This document shows positions 7,707 through 15,662 of a stretch of DNA of 48,608 bases, in pieces. Origin of the DNA: a bacterium (lineage in GTDB: Bacteria; UBP15; UBA6099). Numbering within the stretch: the first letter of the stretch is position 1; each line of letters starts with the position of its first letter. The stretch covers positions 1 to 48,608 of the forward strand of contig JAKQPS010000191.1 in assembly GCA_029564595.1 (NCBI GenBank). Direction: 5' to 3'. The notes under the pieces were generated by a model that saw only the letters and a program-made list of their open reading frames with translations, searched no databases and was not told where the DNA came from. The position numbers and the translations under genes are program-made.

Positions 7707-9161
7707 TTGGAGTTAAGGCAATCGACAGATCTCCGGCAGACGCTGACGGTCAGCCCTCAGTTCATCCTGTCTCAAAGACTGCTGCAGATGACGACGATAG
7801 AGCTTGCGCAGGAGATAACGACGGAGCTGGCGGAGAACCCGGCGTTGGAGATTGTCGAGATAACGACGTGTCCGCACTGCCATCGCCCGATGAGCGGGAG
7901 CAGGTGCGAGCATTGCGGGAACAAACAGGACTTGGAGAACGAAAGGCTCGAACAGTTCATCCAGCAGCAGAGGATGAACTACGACAGCGACGAGGAGTAT
8001 TATGAATCTCAGTCGTCCGGCGAAGACGGGGACGATGTTCCGCTGGAGCAGTACGCGCAGAGGGCCGGGGGATTCCACGATTTTCTGATGACGAATTTTC
8101 TGGCGACACCGTACAGGCCGGAGCTTCGCGAGTTGGCGGAGTATCTGATTTACTCGGTGGACGACGACGGGTTTCTTTCGTACGAATTAGCCGAATTGGA
8201 AGAGAAGTTCGGAGCCGGCGCGGAGGACGTTGAGGGCATAGTAGAGATAATCAAGACGCTCGAACCGGCGGGGGTTGGGGCGGCGAACGCGAGAGAAGCT
8301 CTCCTGATACAGATCAAGGTTCTGTCCGAAGAGGGCTTGGGAAATGAGACGGCGGAGAGAATAATACTGGATCATTTTGAGGATTTGGGGAAGGGCAGGC
8401 ACGACATCATCGCCAAGGCTCTTGGGATAGAAAAGTCTGAAGTGCTTGCCGCGCTCGACTACATCAGAAGGAACCTGACGCCGTATCCGGCGAGAGCGTA
8501 CAGCGGTCGCGCGGCGGAAATGGTGGAGCTTGCGAAGCCCGCCATCGCCATAAAATACGACGGGAGCGCTCTGAGCTACGAGATACTCGAAATGTCCGAT
8601 TTCAATTTGAGGGTGAACAAGACTTATTTAGACATGTACGAGAGCGGGCAGACGGAGGAAGGTCGCGCCGGAAGGTCGGAGATGGCTCACATAAAGAACT
8701 ATTTTCGGCGGGCCAAGTTTTTCATAGACAGCATCAACCAGAGGCGGGAAACGATGGAGAAAATCGCCGCAGCGCTGTGCGAAGAGCAGAAGGAATTCCT
8801 TACCATCGGGCTGCCGCACTTCAACAGCGAACTGACGCAGGGCAGGCTGGCGGACAAGATAGGATTGCACGAGTCCACAGTGTCGCGCGCGATGTCGGGC
8901 AAATACGTTATCATCCCGGCGCTTCGCGGAGAGCGCGACGGAAAAATCCTGAGTTTCGATTTCTTCTTCGATTCTTCCGTGAGACCGAAGGAATACATCA
9001 GGAACATAATAGCCAAGGAAGACCCGGACGATCCGATATCGGACGGCGAACTGAGAGACCGTCTGGCGAAGCAGGGGATAGACATCGCGCGCCGCACGGT
9101 GGCGAACTACAGAAACGAGATGGGAATTCCGTCAACCTACGAACGCAGAAGGGCGAGATAA
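7707..9161 (+). CDS. rpoN: RNA polymerase sigma-54 factor with an inserted zinc ribbon
   Basis: Sigma-54 directs RNA polymerase to -24/-12 promoters that need an enhancer-binding ATPase. Region I (about 5-47) has the usual Gln/Leu-rich pattern (SPQFILSQRLLQM, LAENPALE). The core-binding and HTH domains follow (STVSRAMSGKYV) and the RpoN box reads ARRTVANYR (461-469). Length 484 is normal. The oddity is CPHC (55-58) and CEHC (67-70) directly after region I: a four-Cys zinc ribbon where I expect only an acidic linker. The start is TTG at 7707, with GAAAGG 10 bases upstream; no ATG fits the conserved N-terminus. It leads an operon of more than 15 kb, with the next gene starting one base after its stop. 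Confidence 0.95.
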   Translation: MELRQSTDLRQTLTVSPQFILSQRLLQMTTIELAQEITTELAENPALEIVEITTCPHCHRPMSGSRCEHCGNKQDLENERLEQFIQQQRMNYDSDEEYYESQSSGEDGDDVPLEQYAQRAGGFHDFLMTNFLATPYRPELRELAEYLIYSVDDDGFLSYELAELEEKFGAGAEDVEGIVEIIKTLEPAGVGAANAREALLIQIKVLSEEGLGNETAERIILDHFEDLGKGRHDIIAKALGIEKSEVLAALDYIRRNLTPYPARAYSGRAAEMVELAKPAIAIKYDGSALSYEILEMSDFNLRVNKTYLDMYESGQTEEGRAGRSEMAHIKNYFRRAKFFIDSINQRRETMEKIAAALCEEQKEFLTIGLPHFNSELTQGRLADKIGLHESTVSRAMSGKYVIIPALRGERDGKILSFDFFFDSSVRPKEYIRNIIAKEDPDDPISDGELRDRLAKQGIDIARRTVANYRNEMGIPSTYERRRAR

Positions 9162-9162
9162 C

Positions 9163-12100
9163 ATGGCTCCGAACCCGCAAGCGGTGAAACTCCACACCCT
9201 CGGCAACAAGCTTGCAGAGGAGAAAAAATACAACGAGGCGATATCGCAGTTCGAGAAAGCCATAGCGATGCAGCCCGACTATGCCGCCGCGCACTTGCAT
9301 CTGGCCGAGGCGCTCGAGGCGAAGAAACAGGACGAAAAAGCATACGAGAGTTATATGCGGGCCATTGAGCTGAACCCGATGTATGCGACTCAGCACATAG
9401 ACACCGGGCTGGACACATTGCTGTCCGGACCGCTTGGCAAGGCGGTGGCCCAGTTTAAAAAGCAGCAGGGGCTGGCGACCAAGCCGGGAGCGGCTCTGGC
9501 GGGGCTTTCCACCCGCGAGATGTCCGCCGCCGAACAGGAAACCGCTCCGGCGATAAAAAAAGAAAAACAGAGAGGGCAGGCCGGGATAAAGCCGCTGAAG
9601 ATGCTCTTCAAGCCCGGAGAGACGAGCGTCTCCACTCCCGCAGGCGGTTTCGACTGGGTAGCGGTTGAAGTCCTCGGAGCCAAAGACATCCCCGCCGCCG
9701 ATTGCCCGGTCATATTCAAACTGAAGAACGGGCCGGAGCAGGCTGACGCGTTCCTCGGAGCCGACGCCGCGGCGATGGCTGCTTCTTCAGGGCCGAAAGA
9801 ACTGACTGTTAAAACCGACGGCGACGGACGGGCGACAGTCTATATGAAACGCGCCAAGATTGTCGGGGCGAACACTCTGGAAGTCAGGGCGGAAGGTATG
9901 TCGCCCGCGATGTTTGTTGACAATACGCATTCCGCAGAACTGGCAAAGCTGGACATCGGCCCCGCCGAAAGCCTCTTCTCGACCGCGCAAAGGGTTTCGT
10001 TCTCATTTCTCGCTCTCGACGCGTTCGGAAACAGGATACAGGATTTGACTTTGGAAATAGCTCTCCGAGCTAAGAAAAGGCATGAATGGGAAGTTGTCAA
10101 CAACGCCACGTTGAAAACGGACGCTGAAGGCAAGGCGACCTGCGAATTCGAGATGCCTACGCGGGGCAACACGAAATGCGTTCTTGAAGCGTTCCAGAAA
10201 CAGGCCGGTTTCAAGGCGGAAAAGAAATTCAATGTGGTTCCCGGAAAAGCAAGCTCGATGATGTTTATCCCCGCGAGGAAGAAAGCGGTTCCGGGCGCGA
10301 CGTACACGTTGAAATTGCGCCTGATGGACGAGTTCGACAATCCAATCGAGGGGTTGCCCGCGGCGATAGCGCTCAAGGAATCGTCGGGGGGGGACTGGCT
10401 GCTCGATAGCGCGTCGGAAGAAATCACCGGAGAGGACGGAAGCGTCACCGCGAAAGTGACAGCCCCGGCGGAAGAAGGCGCGGAGGCGGTGTTTGAGGCG
10501 ATAACGGACGCGCTTGCGCCTGAACTGAAGACGGAAGCGCGAGCGGAGACGGAAGGCGGCGCGACGCAACTGGGCGCGGCTGAAGAGACATTCGATTCGG
10601 GCGCGGCTCCCTCCGCCGGGAACGTCGACAATTTCGATTTTGGAGACGAAGAGCTTATTCCGGTGGCGGGAGCGGATATCGCCGCGCCGGCAGGCAAATC
10701 TTCACCCCCTGAAACTTTTTCCGACCTCGATATAGGTTCGGACGGTCTTTCGGGGCTTCCTGAAATATCGCTCGACGCGGACGCGGGGCGGCAGGATGTT
10801 TTCGCTCCTGAGGAAGAGTTGCGGCCGGGAGGGATTCCCGGAGGCGCGGCGGCGCTAGAAGGTCTCGATTTCGACGCCGACGGTCCGGCTCCGGTTCAAG
10901 CGGAGCCTTCCTTCGATTCGGAACCCGCCGTTCCGACAGATGATTTTGTTTCGGAACCCGCCCCGGAAACAGACGACTACGGATACGGCGAAACATCCCT
11001 TGAACCTCAGTCTGAAATCTCATACGAGGAGCCTGCGATGGAGCAAATCCCGGAACCGGATTTTACGGCAAGGCCGGTCATATCCGAAGTTCCCGACTTG
11101 CAGATACATATCGAATCGGAAGAAATCACGTGTCGCGCCGGGGAACTGTTGCCATTCAGGGCGAAGGCGACGGATTTGAAAGGCAAACCGATTTCTCTCG
11201 GAGTCACCCTGCTGTTCTCTATACAGGAGACGAGCGGCGAGGATTCCGGCGCATATTTTATGTCCATGAGCGGAATGCAGGGAGAGAAGACGTCGGAGAT
11301 GCAGCCGGACTTGGCCGGGGAAGCGGTGGCCAGCATACAGGTTCCCGGCGTGTGCGGCTCGTTCGGAGTGACGGTATCCGCAGGCGATGTGAGCAGGCAG
11401 GCGATAGTTAGTATTGCTCCGGGGGTTCCCGCCTCCATCGCGCTGAAGACGGCAAAGACGAGTTTGGCTGCCGGAGAAAAAACGATGGTCACCGCGACGA
11501 TATCCGACAGGCACGGAAATCCGGCCCCCGGCGAGTTCGTGTCGGTGGCTCTGGACGATTACACCGGAACGCCGGGAACGATAAATCAGGGAGAGCAGAT
11601 GAGCGACGCGAACGGGGAAGTGAGGGCGGTGTATGTGGCCGCCGGGGCGGGGTCGGCCACACTTTCTGCGTCAAATCCAAGCGTAGGCTCTTTCGCGGTG
11701 AAGACCGTGACTATAGAAAGCGTCGGAGGGGCGGCGGAGCAGAAACCGGCGGCGAAGAAGAAGTCCGCTCCCGCTCCGGTTCCCGCTCCGGAGCCTGTTC
11801 TGGAACAGTTTGATTTGTCGGAGCCGGGCGGATTGTCCGGGGAGCCGGCATTCGAGCCGTTCGAGTTTTCAGAACCGGGGCAGGCTGCGGCGGAGACTTC
11901 TATTGATGAATACGCGGCAGAGTCGGAGTATGAGCAGCCTTCGGATAGCGGGCAGGGCGAATACGCGGAGCCGGCTTCCGAATACGGCGGCGGCGAGGAA
12001 GGGGCGCGTCCCGGCGAGGGCGAAGAATACGATGAATACATGCGGAGCCTCGAAGCTGCGGACCCGTATCAGCCGCCGAAATTCGAGATTAAGCGCGGAC

Positions 12101-12675
12101 GCAAGCCTGTAATGGAATTGAACACCGCGCTCCCGAAGATGATGAAACTCGGAGCGGTGGCTGTTGGCGTTCTGGCGATCGCGCTGGCTATCCTGTTCTC
12201 ATACAAACAGGTGCTATACACATATCATTACAGCCAAGGCAGGAAATATTACGCCGCCGGGGACATGGCGAACGCTTTGGATTTTTATGAGAAGGCGGCA
12301 AAGATAAATGAAAAACAGACTGATCCCTTGAAAAGGATCGCTCGGATAAGAATGGACAATGCGGAAAAGCTGGCGCAGCGAAACCAGACATCGTTAGCGG
12401 AGAGGGAGTTGGACATGGCGACGGAAGCGCTGAACAAACTTCTCGCCATAGAGCCGAACAATCTGGACGCTTTATATCAGATGGGAGAAGCTCTGGAGAG
12501 CAAGGGAGAGTATTGCAAGGCGATAGAATCGTTTCAGAAATTGCTCAGGGACGTGGACCCGAATTATCAGATGGCGCAGGCGAAGATAGAACAGGACAGA
12601 GGATTGTGCGCGCAGGAACGCCAGTTGAAAGGCGGAGGCGCGCGCGGAGGAGCTAGAAGGAGCGCGGATCAATGA
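9163..12675 (+). CDS. Giant TPR / Ig-like repeat protein with a single C-terminal membrane helix
   Basis: A 1170-residue protein I cannot assign to a named family. Residues 3-77 are two TPR units (EAISQFEKAIAMQPDY type). About 145-460 holds repeated Ig-like beta modules of the bacterial Big/invasin kind (GASRVSF..DAFGN, LMDEFDNPIEGL, with T-D-x-x-G-x-A-T turns). 460-640 is an acidic Pro/Glu/Asp-rich spacer; 640-850 holds further Ig-like modules (ATDLKGKPISLGV, ISDRHGNPAPGEF); 850-975 is a second acidic spacer. One membrane helix lies at about 994-1016, followed by C-terminal TPRs (about 1018-1150). There is no signal peptide, so the Ig-like modules may be cytosolic, which would be unusual; the alternative is N-out topology without cleavage. 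It lies one base after rpoN and overlaps the next gene by four. Confidence 0.75.
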   Translation: MAPNPQAVKLHTLGNKLAEEKKYNEAISQFEKAIAMQPDYAAAHLHLAEALEAKKQDEKAYESYMRAIELNPMYATQHIDTGLDTLLSGPLGKAVAQFKKQQGLATKPGAALAGLSTREMSAAEQETAPAIKKEKQRGQAGIKPLKMLFKPGETSVSTPAGGFDWVAVEVLGAKDIPAADCPVIFKLKNGPEQADAFLGADAAAMAASSGPKELTVKTDGDGRATVYMKRAKIVGANTLEVRAEGMSPAMFVDNTHSAELAKLDIGPAESLFSTAQRVSFSFLALDAFGNRIQDLTLEIALRAKKRHEWEVVNNATLKTDAEGKATCEFEMPTRGNTKCVLEAFQKQAGFKAEKKFNVVPGKASSMMFIPARKKAVPGATYTLKLRLMDEFDNPIEGLPAAIALKESSGGDWLLDSASEEITGEDGSVTAKVTAPAEEGAEAVFEAITDALAPELKTEARAETEGGATQLGAAEETFDSGAAPSAGNVDNFDFGDEELIPVAGADIAAPAGKSSPPETFSDLDIGSDGLSGLPEISLDADAGRQDVFAPEEELRPGGIPGGAAALEGLDFDADGPAPVQAEPSFDSEPAVPTDDFVSEPAPETDDYGYGETSLEPQSEISYEEPAMEQIPEPDFTARPVISEVPDLQIHIESEEITCRAGELLPFRAKATDLKGKPISLGVTLLFSIQETSGEDSGAYFMSMSGMQGEKTSEMQPDLAGEAVASIQVPGVCGSFGVTVSAGDVSRQAIVSIAPGVPASIALKTAKTSLAAGEKTMVTATISDRHGNPAPGEFVSVALDDYTGTPGTINQGEQMSDANGEVRAVYVAAGAGSATLSASNPSVGSFAVKTVTIESVGGAAEQKPAAKKKSAPAPVPAPEPVLEQFDLSEPGGLSGEPAFEPFEFSEPGQAAAETSIDEYAAESEYEQPSDSGQGEYAEPASEYGGGEEGARPGEGEEYDEYMRSLEAADPYQPPKFEIKRGRKPVMELNTALPKMMKLGAVAVGVLAIALAILFSYKQVLYTYHYSQGRKYYAAGDMANALDFYEKAAKINEKQTDPLKRIARIRMDNAEKLAQRNQTSLAERELDMATEALNKLLAIEPNNLDALYQMGEALESKGEYCKAIESFQKLLRDVDPNYQMAQAKIEQDRGLCAQERQLKGGGARGGARRSADQ

Positions 12676-12977
12676 ACAATTTTTGGAAAATAGTAATCGG
12701 CGCGGCGGCGGCGGCGGTAGCCTCTTACGCCGTGTCGGCGGGCGTAAAGAACAGCCGGTTGAAAAAATCGCAGACACGCGACGGCGGATATGCGGCAGTC
12801 GAAAAAAGCAGTCCGGCGGCGGTCCCGAAACCTGAAATACTGGACAAACGCCCCGGACACAAGCTGTGTTCCGGCTGCGGCGAAAAAGTAGCCGAGTACG
12901 ATTTTTTCTGTCCCGCCTGCGGAAGTCCTATGGATCAGGTGGCGGCGGCGGGAGACCGCGCGGAGAACCGAGTCTGA
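12672..12977 (+). CDS. Small membrane-anchored zinc-ribbon protein
   Basis: A 101-residue protein. An N-terminal Ala-rich hydrophobic helix (about 6-24) is followed by a basic stretch and a C-terminal zinc ribbon with C66-x2-C69 and C80-x2-C83 (CSGCG...CPACG). Family unknown; zinc ribbons of this kind often mediate protein contacts in membrane complexes. Its ATG overlaps the stop of the giant protein (ATGA) and its own stop overlaps the next start, so the three are translationally coupled. Its zinc ribbon is of the same general type as the one inserted in RpoN; whether that is meaningful is open. Confidence 0.75.
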   Translation: MNNFWKIVIGAAAAAVASYAVSAGVKNSRLKKSQTRDGGYAAVEKSSPAAVPKPEILDKRPGHKLCSGCGEKVAEYDFFCPACGSPMDQVAAAGDRAENRV

Positions 12978-14464
12978 TGAGAATACTTGTCGTGGATGAC
13001 AGCGCAGTCATCCGGAAAATGCTCGAAGAGATTCTGGTGGCCGAGGGCTTTAGCGTGACCGCCGCTCCAGACGGCATAGAGGGTCTCGAAGCGGTGAGGA
13101 GCGGAGGATTCGACCTCATGTTCCTCGACATCGACATGCCGAGCATAAGCGGTCTTCAGGTCTGCCGCATGTTGCGGAACGACCCGCAGTTTCTGGACTT
13201 CCCAATAATCATGCTAACCGCGCGAGGCCAGAAACAGGACCAATTCTGGGGATTGGAGACTGGCGCGGACGCGTACATGACGAAGCCTTTCGACCGCGAC
13301 GAGCTTCTAGAAACGTTGCAAAGAGTGATGTCTGAAAAAGAGCGGCGCAGCGAAAGTCCCAAGGACCTGACCGCCGCGCTGTCTTCCGACAACGACGGCT
13401 CCGACCTTATCTTCAAAGCGGGCGAGGTTCAGGAAACCCAGCTTTTCAAGATGACGCTTGTCAACAGCATATACCAGATAGCCACAAGACAGAGCGACTT
13501 GGTCGACACTTGCCGAGCGATATCCGACACCCTGTCGTCCGTCGTCGAGTTCGACATCGCCATGATTCTGCTCAAGGACGACAACAGGCTTAAGCTTTTC
13601 GTGTACATATATCGACCCACCACGCGCGATTTCTTCGTTCAGGCTAAGAAGCGGTTGATGGACGAGTTGATGAAGGACGCGGACTCCGGGGAACTTGAGC
13701 GGGAAGGCATTGATGTGGAGCTTCACGACCCGGAACACAATATGATGAAAGCGGCGGAAGAAATGAGCTTGGCAGGATTCGAGGCCGCCGCTCTTGAATC
13801 AAAAGGCGAAAATTTCGGAATGTTCATGATGGCGCGCGGCCATCGGGGGCAGTTCAAGCAGGAGGAAAGAGACATCTTTTCCCTCATAGCCAGACAGTCC
13901 GCCATCGTGGTGGACAACGTGAGGATGTACGAAAAGATTAAAAGGTTCGCCGTCGCCGACGGCCTGACCGGGCTTCACAACCACAGGTATTTTCAGGAGC
14001 AGCTTGAAAAGGAATACAGCAGGTCGAGACGGTTCAACCTTTCGCTCTCGCTGATAATGATGGACATAGACCATTTCAAGGATCTGAACGACACCTACGG
14101 ACACCAGCAGGGGGACGTCGTGCTCAAAGGGATGGCCGGAGTGCTCAGAAGGTGCGTGAGGGACATCGACCTCGTGGCGCGGTACGGAGGCGAGGAGTTC
14201 GTGGCGATATTGCCGGAGACGCCGAAAAAGAACGCGGTGATAGTCGCGGAACGGATGAGGGAAATGATAGAAAATATGGAGTTCGAGGGCCGGGACGAGC
14301 CGTTGAAGATGACGGCAAGCTTCGGCGTTTCCGGATACCCAGACGACAACATAAAGACAAGGCTCGACCTGATAGCGAGAGCCGACGAGGCGATGTATCA
14401 GGCCAAAAGAGGGGGCCGCAACCGGGTGGCCCTATACACTCCCGAAGGGAGAGCTTCCCAATGA
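12977..14464 (+). CDS. Response regulator-diguanylate cyclase (REC-GAF-GGDEF)
   Basis: 495 residues that probably make c-di-GMP when phosphorylated. The N-terminal receiver has the acid pair D7-D8, phospho-acceptor D51 (FLDIDMPS) and Lys in TKPF. A GAF-like domain occupies about 150-320. The C-terminal GGDEF domain has the active-site loop GGEEF (404-408) and, five residues before it, the product-inhibition I-site RDID (395-398), so it should be catalytically competent and feedback-inhibited. The frame is open from 12866, but the ATG at 12977 starts exactly at the REC fold and overlaps the preceding TGA. Gene order (cyclase next to cheR, cheA, cheW, mcp, cheB) resembles Wsp systems, where the CheA phosphorylates the cyclase. 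Confidence 0.92.
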   Translation: MRILVVDDSAVIRKMLEEILVAEGFSVTAAPDGIEGLEAVRSGGFDLMFLDIDMPSISGLQVCRMLRNDPQFLDFPIIMLTARGQKQDQFWGLETGADAYMTKPFDRDELLETLQRVMSEKERRSESPKDLTAALSSDNDGSDLIFKAGEVQETQLFKMTLVNSIYQIATRQSDLVDTCRAISDTLSSVVEFDIAMILLKDDNRLKLFVYIYRPTTRDFFVQAKKRLMDELMKDADSGELEREGIDVELHDPEHNMMKAAEEMSLAGFEAAALESKGENFGMFMMARGHRGQFKQEERDIFSLIARQSAIVVDNVRMYEKIKRFAVADGLTGLHNHRYFQEQLEKEYSRSRRFNLSLSLIMMDIDHFKDLNDTYGHQQGDVVLKGMAGVLRRCVRDIDLVARYGGEEFVAILPETPKKNAVIVAERMREMIENMEFEGRDEPLKMTASFGVSGYPDDNIKTRLDLIARADEAMYQAKRGGRNRVALYTPEGRASQ

Positions 14465-14829
14465 AGGATTCCGCCATACTCGTCGTGGACGACAGCCCGG
14501 TCGTCGTCGAGGCGGTAAGCGAGGCGCTGATCAAAGACGGTTTTAAGGTGTTCACCGCGGCTGACGGCATAGAGGCCCTCGACGCGGTCAAACGCCATAG
14601 CGTAGACCTCATACTGCTCGACATCGACATGCCGCGAATGAACGGCTACCAAGTTTGCAAGCTGCTGAAGAGAGACCCGGCTTTCAAGCACATCCCCATC
14701 GTCATGCTCACCGCCAAAAGCGCCGAGACGGACAGGATATGGGGACTCAAGGCCGGCTCGGACGAATATCTCACAAAGCCTTTCAACTATGCGAAAGTGA
14801 AGGAAGTCATCAGGCGATTCGTGAAATAA
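14461..14829 (+). CDS. Single-domain response regulator (CheY-like)
   Basis: 122 residues, a lone receiver domain: acid pair D10-D11, phospho-acceptor D54 (LLDIDMPRMNGY), T84 and K106 (LTKPF), all conserved. No output domain. The ATG at 14461 overlaps the stop of the cyclase gene, and GGGAGA lies about 8 bases upstream; the frame runs open further upstream inside the cyclase gene, but that is not used. It is probably a phosphate sink or a diffusible messenger for the downstream CheA. It is very similar in sequence to the cyclase receiver (both share the DIDMP.. signature and spacing), suggesting a local duplication. Confidence 0.92.
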   Translation: MKDSAILVVDDSPVVVEAVSEALIKDGFKVFTAADGIEALDAVKRHSVDLILLDIDMPRMNGYQVCKLLKRDPAFKHIPIVMLTAKSAETDRIWGLKAGSDEYLTKPFNYAKVKEVIRRFVK

Positions 14830-15657
14830 ATGACTGAAATTTCTGAAAAACAACTCGTCGCGTTCAGGGACATCATCTGGAAGGCCTGCGGCCTCTGGTT
14901 CGGCGACTCCAAACTGTCGATACTCGGCAACAGGATACGCTCCCGGATGGCGGAGACAGGCATCTGCGATCCCGAACAGTACAGGCGGGCCATCTCTTCG
15001 GAAGACGACCGCGCCGAGCTTTCAACCCTAATCAATATCGTCACAACAAACGAGACTTATTTCTACCGTTCCGAGTCCCAGATAGACTGCTTCAGGAACT
15101 TCATACTGCCGCAACTGGCCGAAAAGAAGATAGCCGCCGGGGACAGGACGTTGAGGATATGGAGCGCTGGGTGCTCCACCGGCGAGGAGCCTTACACCAT
15201 CGCGATGGCCCTCATGGAGTCGATCAGGTTCCACTCTATATGGAACTTCCAGATTTATGCCACCGACATTTCCACGGCCGTGCTCGAAAAAGCGATGGAG
15301 GGAGTGTACTCCAAACGCGCGGTCGAGCGCCTCCCCAAAGAACTTCTGGACAAATATTTCACTTTTAGAGACGGCAAATACATAATTAACAACGTTGTCA
15401 AAAAGATGGTCGAGTTCGACTACGCCAACCTGTTCGACTCCTACTACATGGCCGGGTTCGACATAATCTTCTGCCGCAACGTGCTGATATATTTCAGGGA
15501 CGAGGATAAGAGAAGCATACTCGAGAGATTTCACGCCTCTCTCGTGGACGACGGATGGCTGTTCCTCGGGCCGACGGAGATGATCCGCGGCCTCGTGGAC
15601 GGCTTCAAACTGACACCGATGAAAGACTGCGTGATCTTTCAGAAACAACCGGGGTGA
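14830..15657 (+). CDS. cheR: CheR, chemoreceptor glutamate methyltransferase
   Basis: 275 residues, the normal CheR size. An N-terminal helical domain is followed by a class I SAM-binding methyltransferase: WSAGCSTGEEPYTIAM is motif I, and FDIIFCRNVLIYF is the family signature. It methylates glutamates on the methyl-accepting protein encoded downstream, countered by CheB. The ATG follows the preceding TAA with no gap. There are no C-terminal TPR repeats as in some alternative-function CheR proteins. Confidence 0.96.
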   Translation: MTEISEKQLVAFRDIIWKACGLWFGDSKLSILGNRIRSRMAETGICDPEQYRRAISSEDDRAELSTLINIVTTNETYFYRSESQIDCFRNFILPQLAEKKIAAGDRTLRIWSAGCSTGEEPYTIAMALMESIRFHSIWNFQIYATDISTAVLEKAMEGVYSKRAVERLPKELLDKYFTFRDGKYIINNVVKKMVEFDYANLFDSYYMAGFDIIFCRNVLIYFRDEDKRSILERFHASLVDDGWLFLGPTEMIRGLVDGFKLTPMKDCVIFQKQPG

Positions 15658-15662
15658 CTCGG

